NCBI RefSeq assembly: GCF_014204415.1
Contig: NZ_JACHLE010000006.1
Span: 105,261-169,260 of the forward strand
Length of the DNA stretch: 64,000 nucleotides
Source of the DNA: Chryseobacterium defluvii
Lineage (GTDB): Bacteria; Bacteroidota; Bacteroidia; Flavobacteriales; Weeksellaceae
Direction of reading: 5' to 3'
The notes under the pieces are model-generated. The model ran no database searches. It had not been told where the DNA came from and saw only the letters and a list, made by a program, of their open reading frames with translations. How positions within the stretch are numbered: position 1 is the stretch's first letter; every line of letters starts with the position of its first letter. This document shows, piece after piece, positions 8,709-17,345 of this stretch. The position numbers and the translations under genes are program-made.

Positions 8709-10434
8709 TTATACACCTGTTATTCTGAGATCAGGAACTCAGACTGAAGAATTCTGCAAGGAAAGGCTCTTCAGTAGAAATTTCAGAGTGCTGTCTCTCA
8801 GTCTTTTCCTTATTCTCAATCTTATCTCCTGTGGTGTTTCAAGATCTGTAAAGCATGTCCCTGATATTCAGAAATATGCTTTGGAAATCCCCAAGGTCAA
8901 TAAGATTAATGATTCCACTTTCAGTTATCAGGAGAATTATCTTACCAAAAACAGGCAGCAGCTTTGGGAGCTTTATATTAAAGGAAACCCTTTGCAGCTT
9001 GGATATAATAACGGCGCATTAACTCAGTACCAGATGCAGAAGCAGGAAGAGATTTTCTTTTCCAAAGTGGAAGGATTTGTGCCCTCGAAATTTAAGCAGA
9101 AGCTTCTGAGAGGCTTCCTGAAATGGTACAATAGGAAAATGTATCTTAATGTAAGGGAAGATTACCAGGCCGAATTATATGGCTTGTCTCAATATTCATC
9201 AGATCAATATAACTTTATTGCATCCAAATACTTAAGGAGCCTGTACCTGCACGGTGCTCACGATATCGGGCATGCATTGCAGGACCTGGCGATGGTAGGA
9301 TGTACTTCACTGGCAGTCTGGAATGAAAATACGGAAGACGGAGACCTGCTCATCGGAAGGAATTTTGATTTTTATGTAGGCGACGATTTTGCCAAAAATA
9401 AATTAGTGGAATTCGTAGAACCGGAACAAGGCATTCCTTATATGTCCGTAAGCTGGCCCGGGATGATAGGAGTAGTTTCGGGGATGAATAAAGAAGGAAT
9501 TACGGTGACCATTAATGCCGGAAAATCTAAGATCCCGTTAACAGCAAAAACACCAATCTCCCTGGTAACCAGGGAAATTCTACAGTATGCCAAAACCATT
9601 GATGAAGCCATTGCCATTGCTAAAAGAAGAAAAGTTTTTGTCTCCGAATCTATTCTGGTAGGAAGCGCCAATGATAAAAGTGCAGTGATCATTGAAGTGT
9701 CTCCGAAGAATTTTGGCGTGTACAAAGTCCAGAACTCAGGTAAGGTTTTCTGTACCAATCATTTTCAGTCGGAAGCTTATAAGGATGATAAAAGAAACCA
9801 AAAACATATCAGGGAAAGCCATTCCGAGTACCGATATGAAAAACTTCAGGAGCTTCTTTGGAACCACAAAAAACTGAATCCGGAGAAAATGGCAGCCATC
9901 CTGAGAGAAAGATCAGGTTTAAAAGGTGAAAAAATAGGCTATGGAAATGAAAAGGCCATTAACCAGCTTTTGGCTCACCATGCTGTCATATTCTCACCGC
10001 AGAAAAAACTGGCCTGGGTTTCTTCAAATCCTTATCAATTGGGAGAATTCGTCTGCTATGACCTGGATGAAATTTTTTCAGATAAAAGATTGCAGAAAGG
10101 CGTATTGGCAAAATCGCAAATGAATATTGCAGAAGATCCTTTTATACATTCCCGGGACTTTAAAAATTATGAGCAGTATAAACTGATGAATGCAGAAATG
10201 AATGCTGCCATTAAAAATAATATGGTACTTTCTGAAGGCTTTATTACCCTCTATCAATCATTGAACCCTGATTTCTGGCTGGTATATGATCAGGCAGGAA
10301 AATATTACTATCAGCGCAAAGAATATCAAAAAGCAAAGATTGAGTTTGAAAAAGCTTTGATTAAAGAGATTACCACCATTCCGGACAAAAAAAATATAGA
10401 AAGGTATTTAAGAAGAGTTGCAAAACACCACTAA
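8695..10434 (+). CDS. C45/acyl-CoA:6-APA acyltransferase-like Ntn-hydrolase lipoprotein
   Basis: A 579-residue protein with an N-terminal hydrophobic stretch ending in L-I-S-C-G (lipobox), so probably a lipoprotein. A G-C-T-S-L-A motif around residue 202 followed by G-R-N-F-D-F matches the self-processing nucleophile Cys and following strand of C45/choloylglycine-hydrolase-type Ntn enzymes. The C-terminus (about 500-579) looks helical and TPR-like. The start is GTG 8695 inside the upstream gene; an in-frame GTG at 8788 would leave a very short signal. In the pigment cluster it is a candidate for making or breaking the ester between polyene acid and dialkylresorcinol outside the cytoplasm, which is my inference. 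A plain amidase role is the alternative. Confidence 0.75.
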   Translation: MKANNYTPVILRSGTQTEEFCKERLFSRNFRVLSLSLFLILNLISCGVSRSVKHVPDIQKYALEIPKVNKINDSTFSYQENYLTKNRQQLWELYIKGNPLQLGYNNGALTQYQMQKQEEIFFSKVEGFVPSKFKQKLLRGFLKWYNRKMYLNVREDYQAELYGLSQYSSDQYNFIASKYLRSLYLHGAHDIGHALQDLAMVGCTSLAVWNENTEDGDLLIGRNFDFYVGDDFAKNKLVEFVEPEQGIPYMSVSWPGMIGVVSGMNKEGITVTINAGKSKIPLTAKTPISLVTREILQYAKTIDEAIAIAKRRKVFVSESILVGSANDKSAVIIEVSPKNFGVYKVQNSGKVFCTNHFQSEAYKDDKRNQKHIRESHSEYRYEKLQELLWNHKKLNPEKMAAILRERSGLKGEKIGYGNEKAINQLLAHHAVIFSPQKKLAWVSSNPYQLGEFVCYDLDEIFSDKRLQKGVLAKSQMNIAEDPFIHSRDFKNYEQYKLMNAEMNAAIKNNMVLSEGFITLYQSLNPDFWLVYDQAGKYYYQRKEYQKAKIEFEKALIKEITTIPDKKNIERYLRRVAKHH

Positions 10435-10593
10435 GTTCTCTTAAATTAGAATTAATAATAATAAGCATTACGGCTGATTTTTTTAATCAATTTTCATTTT
10501 TATCATTTTTTAGCTTATTTGCTTGTTTTAACTGGTTTGATGAATTATTCTGATTAATTTAATATTTTTTTTAATTAATTATGCGTGTTTTTG

Positions 10594-10624
10594 TTGAAAT
10601 ATATGAATTTATTGCATATCTTCG
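10594..10624 (+). promoter_or_regulatory. Bacteroidota-type promoter
   Basis: TTG at 10594-10596, 20-nt spacer, then TATCTTCG at 10617-10624, one mismatch from TAnnTTTG. It sits about 22 nt before the chosen ATG of the cytochrome gene, in a 212-nt AT-rich gap that otherwise looks empty. Confidence 0.45.
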
Positions 10625-10646
10625 CTCTTCTAAAATTATCAGATTA

Positions 10647-11738
10647 ATGAAAAAAATCTATTTTTTGTCTATTTTATGTCTCTTTTGGCTGTTTTCCTGT
10701 AAAAATGATGAGGCAGTAGTAGAAGTAGCGCAGGGGTCTTTTGTGAATTTTAATATCAATGAAGTTCCCTATGCTAAATTATCCACTTATGCTTTTTTTA
10801 CCGGGGACTTAAAAAATTTGACACCATCAAGCAAGGTGCTTCCCTTTGAACCTGCAAGTTCATTATTTACCGATTATGCCTTAAAAAAGAGATTTATCTG
10901 GATGCCGGCAGGAACAAAAGCTACCTACGTTGCAGGCAATAAAATATTGGAATTTCCTGTAGGAACGGTTTTAATAAAAAACTTTTACTACAACACCATA
11001 CAGCCGGGTAATACTACCAAAATCATTGAGACCCGTCTAATGATAAAAAAATCAAGCGGCTGGATCTTTGCAGAATATTTATGGAATGACGCACAGACAG
11101 AAGCCGATCTGGTTACGGGAACAGATTTTATGAGTGGCAGCTCCCAAAATATCACTTTCAAAAAAGAAAATGGAGATATTGTTAATATAGACTACAGAAT
11201 ACCTTCACAATCCGAATGTTTAACATGTCATAAACTGGGGGATGATCCTGCTCCTATCGGATTAAAGCCTCAAAACCTTAATAATAATTATAATTATCCC
11301 GGAAATATTAAAAACCAATTGCAGAAATTGGTAGATGAAGGCTATTTGGTAAGCTACCCTGCGAATATAGCTTCCACAGTAAATTATAAAGATACCAGCC
11401 AGCCTCTGGATATCCGGTTGCGCTCTTATCTGGATATCAATTGTGCACACTGCCATGAACAGGAAGGACATTGTAATTACCGTGCTCTGCGGCTCAACTT
11501 TAGCTCGACTACCAATCTGGCCAATTTAGGAGTATGTGTGACTGCAGATGAACCTATAGATCCGACCATACAAAAAATTATACGTCCCGGAAATCATCTC
11601 AAATCAGTAATGAATTTCAGGCTCGATACCGAGGATGAATCTGTCAGAATGCCTTTGTTGGGAAGAACAATAGTGGATGATAAAGGGGTTCTCCTACTCC
11701 AGCAATGGATTGACTCTTTTAATCAGCCATGTAACTAA
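10647..11738 (+). CDS. Dihaem c-type cytochrome lipoprotein (SO2930-like)
   Basis: A 363-residue lipoprotein: M-K-K-I-Y then a hydrophobic core ending in F-S-C-K. Two haem c attachment motifs are present, C-L-T-C-H at 191-195 and C-A-H-C-H at 266-270, in an arrangement I recall from the SO2930 family of dihaem cytochromes. ATG 10647 is preferred because it gives a clean lipoprotein signal and lies just after a promoter; a longer frame back to ATG 10581 would include that promoter. Residues after the second haem site contain a C-N/C-V pair that may form a disulfide. It is followed 27 nt later by a secreted FG-GAP protein, and both look like guests in the pigment cluster. Redox partner unknown. 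Confidence 0.8.
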   Translation: MKKIYFLSILCLFWLFSCKNDEAVVEVAQGSFVNFNINEVPYAKLSTYAFFTGDLKNLTPSSKVLPFEPASSLFTDYALKKRFIWMPAGTKATYVAGNKILEFPVGTVLIKNFYYNTIQPGNTTKIIETRLMIKKSSGWIFAEYLWNDAQTEADLVTGTDFMSGSSQNITFKKENGDIVNIDYRIPSQSECLTCHKLGDDPAPIGLKPQNLNNNYNYPGNIKNQLQKLVDEGYLVSYPANIASTVNYKDTSQPLDIRLRSYLDINCAHCHEQEGHCNYRALRLNFSSTTNLANLGVCVTADEPIDPTIQKIIRPGNHLKSVMNFRLDTEDESVRMPLLGRTIVDDKGVLLLQQWIDSFNQPCN

Positions 11739-11765
11739 AGTATATAATTTAAAAAGCGAAAAATC

Positions 11766-13781
11766 ATGAAAAGAAAATTATCTTTTATTCTGATATTCTC
11801 CAGTATAGCATGGGGATCTGCCCAGCAGACGTGTAGTACTGCTCTTACGGTCGCAGCGGGTACCCATACGGTAACAGGATTTACCGGAGGGACCGCACCT
11901 ACCAATCTGTGTGGATTGACTGTTGGAGGGGTGGCAACATCAGGAGCCTGGTATAAATATACCCCTACTCAGACTAGAACAGTCACCGTTTCTTCAGTGG
12001 CTACAGGGCAGACTGTGGATACCCGATTGATAGTATATGGAGGAACCTGCGGCTCATTGGCTTGTATTGATGCCAGTGATGACTATGCCGGAAATAATGG
12101 TTCTCAGGTTACCTTTACGGCAATTGCGGGAACTACCTATTATATAGCATTCGACAACAGATGGGATAGTACCGGATTCAATTTCAAAATCACAGAAACG
12201 GCAGCGCCCGACAGGCTTTCCTTTACCTCTGTGCCTGTGAGTGCGGCAGGATCTTATAATAATTGTGTCGTGGATATGAACGGAGATTATCTGGATGATA
12301 TTGTCTCTGTAGTGAGTACAACACAAATTGTTATTTCTTATCAGCAAGCGGCAGGCGGGTTTACCAATACTACCCATACAGTACCGACTACCACAGTGCT
12401 GCCTAACTGGAGTATTGCAGCGGGAGATTATGATAATAATGGCTTTAATGATCTGCTCTATGGGGCCAGTAGCGGAATATGTTTTGTAAAAGCAGATGCT
12501 TCAGGAACCAGCTATACTTCCGACAGAAAGCCTCAATCTTATTTAGTACAGCGTACGAATTTCGTTGACCTTAATAGTGATGGTAAACTGGATGCTTTTG
12601 TATGTGATGATAATGCCCCGAACAGGTACTATATGAATGACGGGACGAATATGAACCATAACCAGGGAGGAATAGGCGATTATCCTTCAGGAGGAAATTA
12701 TGCTTCCGTTTGGACAGACTATGACAACGATGGTGATGTAGACATGTTTATGGCTAAGTGTGGAGGAAGTGCTGCCAGAAGTACTGATGAACTTCATAGA
12801 AATAATGGGAATGGAACCTTTACCAATGTAGCAGCTACAGCGAATGTTGCTGACCCATCCCAGATATGGTCTGCTGCATGCGGAGATTTTAATAATGACG
12901 GATGGGTAGATCTGTTGATGGGTTCAAATTCAGGTTCTGAGTATAGCAAAGTAATGAAAAATAACGGCAATGGAACTTTCTCAGATGTTACTGTAGGTTC
13001 CGGATATGCAAATCTTGCAGGTGCCAATAGGGAATATATCACCTATGATTTCGATAATGACGGATATCTTGATATTTTAGGAGCCGGGCGTAATATTATG
13101 TTTGGGAACGGAAATTTCCAGTTTACTCCTAACCCTAACAGCTACAATACGATAGACGACATCGACAGGCCTATTGGAGATCTGAATAATGACGGGTTCC
13201 TGGATATTCAGAACAGAAATAATATCTTGATCAATAACGGAAATACCAATAAATGGCTGAAAGTTACCTTAAGAGGAGTTCAAAGTAACAGAAACGGTAT
13301 CGGAGCAAGAGTAGAGATTTACGGTTCCTGGGGAAAACAGATCAGAGAAGTGCAGAGCGGTACAGGATTTGGGAATATGAATACGCTGAACGTTCATTTC
13401 GGAATAGGGCAGGCTACAGCGATTACGAAAGTTGTAGTAAGATGGCCTTCAGGCATTGTTGATACGATTAATAACGTAACACCTAAGACAACATTGCATG
13501 TAATAGAAGGAGCTTCAGCTTTGGATGTGAACGAAATTCAGAATACGAAAGAACTGTTCACGGTATATCCTAACCCGAGTGATAATATGATCTATTTTAA
13601 TACCAAAGGTAATTTTGTTCCTGTAGAAGCTAAAGTATATGATGCGAGCGGAAAAATGGTTCTGCAGACCAAAGTGGAAAAGAATTCAATCTCCATAAGA
13701 GAATTCAATCCGGGTATTTATATGTTACATTTAACAGATAAATCAGGAGTTTCATACACTCAGAAGGTTATTAAGAAATAA
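11766..13781 (+). CDS. Secreted FG-GAP/VCBS repeat protein with ASPIC/UnbV and T9SS sorting domains
   Basis: A 671-residue exported protein. After a signal peptide (W-G-S-A-Q-Q) comes a beta-sandwich domain (about 20-145), then a series of calcium-binding D-x-D/N-x-D-G FG-GAP repeats (for example D-Y-D-N-D-G-D-V-D and D-F-N-N-D-G-W-V-D) to about residue 490, then an ASPIC/UnbV-type domain (about 495-575), and a C-terminal type A sorting domain starting Y-P-N-P near residue 601. It should therefore be secreted by T9SS and displayed or released. The beta-propeller suggests binding of protein or glycan; ligand unknown. It likely shares a transcript with the dihaem cytochrome and is closed by a strong terminator. 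Confidence 0.88.
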   Translation: MKRKLSFILIFSSIAWGSAQQTCSTALTVAAGTHTVTGFTGGTAPTNLCGLTVGGVATSGAWYKYTPTQTRTVTVSSVATGQTVDTRLIVYGGTCGSLACIDASDDYAGNNGSQVTFTAIAGTTYYIAFDNRWDSTGFNFKITETAAPDRLSFTSVPVSAAGSYNNCVVDMNGDYLDDIVSVVSTTQIVISYQQAAGGFTNTTHTVPTTTVLPNWSIAAGDYDNNGFNDLLYGASSGICFVKADASGTSYTSDRKPQSYLVQRTNFVDLNSDGKLDAFVCDDNAPNRYYMNDGTNMNHNQGGIGDYPSGGNYASVWTDYDNDGDVDMFMAKCGGSAARSTDELHRNNGNGTFTNVAATANVADPSQIWSAACGDFNNDGWVDLLMGSNSGSEYSKVMKNNGNGTFSDVTVGSGYANLAGANREYITYDFDNDGYLDILGAGRNIMFGNGNFQFTPNPNSYNTIDDIDRPIGDLNNDGFLDIQNRNNILINNGNTNKWLKVTLRGVQSNRNGIGARVEIYGSWGKQIREVQSGTGFGNMNTLNVHFGIGQATAITKVVVRWPSGIVDTINNVTPKTTLHVIEGASALDVNEIQNTKELFTVYPNPSDNMIYFNTKGNFVPVEAKVYDASGKMVLQTKVEKNSISIREFNPGIYMLHLTDKSGVSYTQKVIKK

Positions 13782-13810
13782 ATTAGAACCGGATATAACA
13801 ATTCATATCA

Positions 13811-13839
13811 TGCAAAGCCGAAAGGCTTTGCATTTTTTT
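13811..13839 (+). terminator. Rho-independent terminator
   Basis: Perfect 9-bp stem (13811-13819 with 13824-13832), GAAA tetraloop, and a run of T directly after. It lies 29 nt after the FG-GAP gene stop and could also serve the convergent glycosyltransferase gene. Confidence 0.9.
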
Positions 13840-13854
13840 ATGGATGTTTTAAGA

Positions 13855-15027
13855 TTAATTATTTTCGGGATTAAGCTTATGCAGGAAGAAATAAACAGTT
13901 ATTCCCGAAAGTGCAGACACGGTACATGCCAGGATCGCACTTCCGATCACATATTGCAGGAGATTATTTTTTACCAGTTCAAAATTCAGGTCATGGCTTA
14001 AAATATTACTGTTGCCCTGTACAAAAGGCGCCCCTAAAAACAATGAAGCAGCAATAATAAAAGGAATAAACGGTGGTAAGCTGATATTGGATGAAACAAA
14101 TGCCAATACCTTATTCAGCTTAAAAAGAACAGCTAAAGAGATCACCAGCAGGGTATGAAATCCCCAAAAAGGAGACAGGCCGATGAAGATCCCTAAAGCA
14201 ATAGAAAATGCTTTCGTACGATTGCTTCCGTCACTTTCCAGGACATCCTCCTTTATGAACTTTTTAAGGCTTTTTTTTTTGAAATTATTCACAAAATTTC
14301 TCGGAATAATGTACAATAAAGTAATGATAACAAGTATGGTATTTAAGATACTGATCCTCGTGAAATCCTTAAACGGCCTGAAATGGGAAACCCTTTCCGC
14401 CGGGTCGTATAAAACCTTGATCGGGACATTTTTCACGGGAACATGTTTCCACGCAGTTCTTACAATGATCTCGATCTCAAATTCAAACTTCGGGGTAAAG
14501 TATTTCTCCGGAATCTTATGTAAAGGATATAAGCGGTACCCGGATTGGGTGTCTTCCAGCTTAATTCCCGTTTCAAACCAGAACCAGAAATTGGAAAAAC
14601 GATTCCCGAAGCTACTTTTCTTAGGAATCCCGTTCTGGGACATATTCCGGTTTCCGATCAGTAACACATCTTCCGGTTCCTGAAGAAGGGCATCCACAAA
14701 AACAGGGATATCGTCAGGATAATGCTGCCCGTCCGAATCAATAGTTATGGCATAATTGTATCCTGATTTCTTAGCATGCCTGAAACCTGTTTTAAGGCCA
14801 TTTCCTTTCCCTTTGTTCTCAGATAATGTAATAGCCTCAATCTTCGGATACTGACTCAGGATCTGAGCCGTGGAATCTGTAGAGCCATCATTGACCACAA
14901 TAATGCTTTCAGTGTATTCCAGAACACCGTCTATCACTCTTTTCAGAGTTTTCTCATTATTGTAGGTAGGTATTAAAACGCATATCTTCTTTTCGGAAAT
15001 GGCGTTTCGTACTTCAGGGATGGTCAT
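13855..15027 (-). CDS. GT2 glycosyltransferase fused to DUF2062 membrane domain
   Basis: A 390-residue fusion. Residues about 14-240 are a family 2 glycosyltransferase (V-L-I-P-T-Y-N-N-E, V-N-D-G-S-T-D, and the D-S-D-G-Q metal-binding motif), resembling dolichol-phosphate mannosyltransferases. The C-terminal 130 residues form a DUF2062-type membrane domain with G-L-S-P-F-W-G-F-H and P-P-F-I-P-F. Glycosyltransferases of this kind occur in aryl polyene clusters, where they may glycosylate the product or its lipid anchor. It is the last gene of a minus-strand operon with LolA, a lipoprotein, a dehydratase and a small exported protein; it begins 4 nt after its upstream neighbour. Confidence 0.88.
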   Translation of the reverse strand: MTIPEVRNAISEKKICVLIPTYNNEKTLKRVIDGVLEYTESIIVVNDGSTDSTAQILSQYPKIEAITLSENKGKGNGLKTGFRHAKKSGYNYAITIDSDGQHYPDDIPVFVDALLQEPEDVLLIGNRNMSQNGIPKKSSFGNRFSNFWFWFETGIKLEDTQSGYRLYPLHKIPEKYFTPKFEFEIEIIVRTAWKHVPVKNVPIKVLYDPAERVSHFRPFKDFTRISILNTILVIITLLYIIPRNFVNNFKKKSLKKFIKEDVLESDGSNRTKAFSIALGIFIGLSPFWGFHTLLVISLAVLFKLNKVLAFVSSNISLPPFIPFIIAASLFLGAPFVQGNSNILSHDLNFELVKNNLLQYVIGSAILACTVSALSGITVYFFLHKLNPENN

Positions 15028-15031
15028 TGTT

Positions 15032-15517
15032 TTATTTTAATAAAGCTCTGTCTGCGGCGGTAAACGTTTTGGATTGTGAAGCAAACTTCTTAATATAATT
15101 CTTCAGGCCGGTATTCTGCTTACTGTAGCTATTCAAAATAAAGGTTTTATCATCCTTCATGCTGGAATGGTACCCTACAATTTTCGGAAGATTTTCCTGA
15201 ACGCTTAATCGGATAAGCCTTAATTCGGCATTATTTGGATTACTTTTAATAATATTCTCAAGGCTTGTTGCTCCCGATTTTACAAATGATTTTCTTTTGC
15301 CTTTTTCCTTTGTGATCCTGGCTTCCATGATTTTGGCTGCTGCCTTATATGCTGAAGTTACGGCATCAGAAGAAGACTGTTTTTCTGTAAGATCAATAAA
15401 GCTCTGTGTGTTGGTTACAGACTGATTGGCTTTTGCATAGCTGTTCCTCAATGCTTCAATATCCGCAGATTGAAAGAACAGGCACAATCCGGTTAATAAA
15501 GATAAGAGAAGTTTCAT
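15032..15517 (-). CDS. Small exported protein of unknown function
   Basis: A 161-residue protein with a signal peptide (M-K-L-L-L-S-L-L-T-G-L-C-L-F-F-Q-S-A). The mature part is basic and predicted helical, with a central S-N-P-N-N-A-E-L-R-L-I-R-L-S-V-Q-E-N segment reminiscent of a helical repeat and a conserved-looking L-P-K-I-V-G-Y. I do not recognise a named family. It lies 4 nt after the hotdog dehydratase and 4 nt before the glycosyltransferase, so it is almost certainly cotranslated with pigment-related genes and may act in the periplasm. The lack of a Cys at the signal end argues against a lipoprotein. Confidence 0.8.
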   Translation of the reverse strand: MKLLLSLLTGLCLFFQSADIEALRNSYAKANQSVTNTQSFIDLTEKQSSSDAVTSAYKAAAKIMEARITKEKGKRKSFVKSGATSLENIIKSNPNNAELRLIRLSVQENLPKIVGYHSSMKDDKTFILNSYSKQNTGLKNYIKKFASQSKTFTAADRALLK

Positions 15518-15521
15518 AATG

Positions 15522-15896
15522 TCAGATCTTATTATAGTTTACAGACATTTTTAATGCAATAGTCTCGCCAAAAGAAGTAGTGTTTTTCACTTTTACTTCA
15601 TTTTCACTTTCGATGATATCCAGATGTAGTTTTAATTCAGGAGTTTCAAAAGGATTGATGATCGCCATGAATTTCACATTGGAAGCCGATTTTAAGAATA
15701 ATTTTGATCCGGTAAACTCTTCCGTAAGCTCCTTTACGATCTGTATCATACAGACTCCAGGCGTAACAGGGTTTCCCGGAAAATGTCCTTTGAAAATATC
15801 ATGGTCCTTATTCAGGCTGATAATTGCCATAAAGCCTCCGTTCTCTGTTTTTTCGTAGGATTGTAAAGTATAAAAATCGGTAAGAATACTTTCCAT
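15522..15896 (-). CDS. Hotdog 3-hydroxyacyl-ACP dehydratase subunit, His-type (ApeI-like)
   Basis: A 124-residue single hotdog domain. It carries the FabZ/FabA-type G-H-F-P-G-N-P-V-T-P-G-V motif with H38 in the catalytic position, but the partner acidic residue 14 positions later, Glu in FabZ, is Gln (Q52). The protein should therefore hold only half of a usual dehydratase site. In aryl polyene systems the dehydratase is a heterodimer, and two FabZ-like proteins at 26621-27500 in this cluster have the complementary Glu. I infer that it works with one of them to form the polyene double bonds. It is 3 nt downstream of the lipoprotein gene. Confidence 0.85.
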   Translation of the reverse strand: MESILTDFYTLQSYEKTENGGFMAIISLNKDHDIFKGHFPGNPVTPGVCMIQIVKELTEEFTGSKLFLKSASNVKFMAIINPFETPELKLHLDIIESENEVKVKNTTSFGETIALKMSVNYNKI

Positions 15897-15899
15897 AAG

Positions 15900-16538
15900 T
15901 TACTCGGTTTCTGTTATTTGAAATAGTTTGATATTGATCTTAAAATCTTTGTGCTGAAGATCGATACCATCCGCGAAGATATGTTTTTTTGCCTCAAAAG
16001 TAAAATCGATTTTCTCCTTATTATTTTTTGTATAAATGATCTTATGTAACAGACCGTTTTCTTTGTTGAAGAACAGGTAGTAGTTGTTTTTTTCCGTTTT
16101 TGAAAGATATATTTTTGACTGTGCGTTTTCAAAACTTTCACTTACCGGATACTGCTTTTTTAATAGCTGCTGAAAATCATTCTTCAGAAAATTGATGACG
16201 ATCTTTTTATCCAGGTCAGGGATCACATAATTCACCTTAAAATCATTGTCAGAGATCTCAAAATCGATCAGTTTATTTCCGAAATCAGAAGTTAATGCCA
16301 CACGGTGTGTCGTTTCATTCAGTTTTTTGATGATCAGGATTCCGCTTACAGGGTTTTTATAAATATCCATCTGGCATTTATATACATAATCCTCACCGGA
16401 AGAAAAATACAGATTTTCAACTGTTTTCTCAGAAGCTGAAACCGGCGTTGCATCCATAAGCTGGTAGGTTTTGCACGAAATCAGGAGCAAAAGTAAGCCA
16501 CAATTATAAAGTAAATTCTGAAGCAGCGATCGGCGCAT
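15900..16538 (-). CDS. Lipoprotein of unknown function next to LolA
   Basis: About 212 residues, starting M-R-R-S-L-L-Q-N and reaching a lipobox L-L-I-S-C-K. A longer frame from ATG 16562 is possible, but the shorter start gives a typical signal peptide and a 35-nt overlap with the upstream gene. The body is rich in alternating beta strands (for example V-E-N-L-Y-F-S-S-G-E-D-Y-V-Y-K-C and K-H-I-F-A-D-G-I-D-L-Q), a pattern seen in LolA/LolB-fold lipid-binding lipoproteins. Sitting directly after a LolA-like gene it could be the outer-membrane acceptor of that carrier. This is an inference; no signature motif proves it. Confidence 0.72.
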   Translation of the reverse strand: MRRSLLQNLLYNCGLLLLLISCKTYQLMDATPVSASEKTVENLYFSSGEDYVYKCQMDIYKNPVSGILIIKKLNETTHRVALTSDFGNKLIDFEISDNDFKVNYVIPDLDKKIVINFLKNDFQQLLKKQYPVSESFENAQSKIYLSKTEKNNYYLFFNKENGLLHKIIYTKNNKEKIDFTFEAKKHIFADGIDLQHKDFKINIKLFQITETE

Positions 16539-17130
16539 TGATCTTAGTGTTTTTGAAAACAATATTTGTAGTGTCTCCCGAAGCTTCCAGCATATTTACC
16601 TGTGAAACCGTAGATTGGTTTTTAGGGAAATACAGCTCGATCTGTTTGATATATTTTAAAAGCTGGGAAGATTTTGGAGTAAATCTGGCGACATCAAAAC
16701 TCGCATTTTTGAAATAGGTTACCGTAAATTCCGGATCGTTGAACATTTTTCCGTTTGAACTTCCTACAATTAACTTATTGATCTTCTCAAAAGTTTTACT
16801 TTTGGCATCTACGGAAGACTTTTTTCCCTGGTCATTGATGAAGATCTTATTGTCTTTAAAAACGATACTGTATTGATAAGGTTTTGTGTATCTCCAACTT
16901 AACATATTCGGAGATCTTAAAGACATTTTGCCGTGCGTCACAATATTTTTATCCAAAAAATCCATCTTTTTGGTTTGTGTAAAGTCACTCTGCAATGTTT
17001 TGATCTGTTGGGTTCCTGAAGAAACCCGGGTAACAAAAGCTTTGGCTTCTGTTCCGGACATAGCCGTATTTTGGGCAAAAAACAAGCCTGAAATTAATAA
17101 AAATGCTCCGAAAGCAATGTTTTTAATCAT
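16504..17130 (-). CDS. LolA-like outer membrane lipoprotein carrier
   Basis: A 208-residue periplasmic protein with signal peptide M-I-K-N-I-A-F-G-A-F-L-L-I-S-G-L-F-F-A-Q. The features I recall for LolA are present: T-L-Q-S-D-F-T-Q-T-K near 44-53, a G-K-M-S-L-R-S-P-N-M-L-S-W-R-Y-x-x-P strand, and F-K-D-N-K-I-F-I-N-D. LolA-type carriers are regular members of aryl polyene clusters and probably ferry the lipid pigment from the inner membrane across the periplasm, working with the MMPL exporter. It is the first gene of the operon reading down to the DUF2062 glycosyltransferase. A duty on lipoproteins in general is possible but less likely here. Confidence 0.85.
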   Translation of the reverse strand: MIKNIAFGAFLLISGLFFAQNTAMSGTEAKAFVTRVSSGTQQIKTLQSDFTQTKKMDFLDKNIVTHGKMSLRSPNMLSWRYTKPYQYSIVFKDNKIFINDQGKKSSVDAKSKTFEKINKLIVGSSNGKMFNDPEFTVTYFKNASFDVARFTPKSSQLLKYIKQIELYFPKNQSTVSQVNMLEASGDTTNIVFKNTKINAPIAASEFTL

Positions 17131-17139
17131 TTTTTGATG

Positions 17140-17345
17140 TATTAATTAACCACAAAACTCACAAAAGAATCATGAAATTTTAAACACTTTAGTATCTTTA
17201 AGCTAAATATTTTGAAAATAAAAGTCCGCATAAGTTAAAAAATCAAAGATTTACATAAGCTAATGCACTCTTTTCTACAGTCATTTCATTAAACTTAAAT
17301 ATCTTAACTGTTATAAAAAGTCTTTTGTGACTTTTATGGTTTAAA
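17140..17345. repeat. Imperfect long inverted repeat in gap (MITE-like?)
   Basis: The gap between lolA-like and deacetylase genes begins TTAACCACAAAACTCACAAA and ends with the near reverse complement (TTTTGTGACTTTTATGGTTTAA at 17321-17342). The arms stay loosely complementary for about 55 nt (ATCTTTAAG against CTTAAATAT). No gene is visible inside. It may be a degenerate palindromic intergenic element or a long hairpin. Confidence 0.4.

Noticed and set aside
10581..10646. Upstream ATG for the dihaem cytochrome
   Set aside because: The interval contains the promoter; the added residues hide the lipoprotein signal that starts at ATG 10647.
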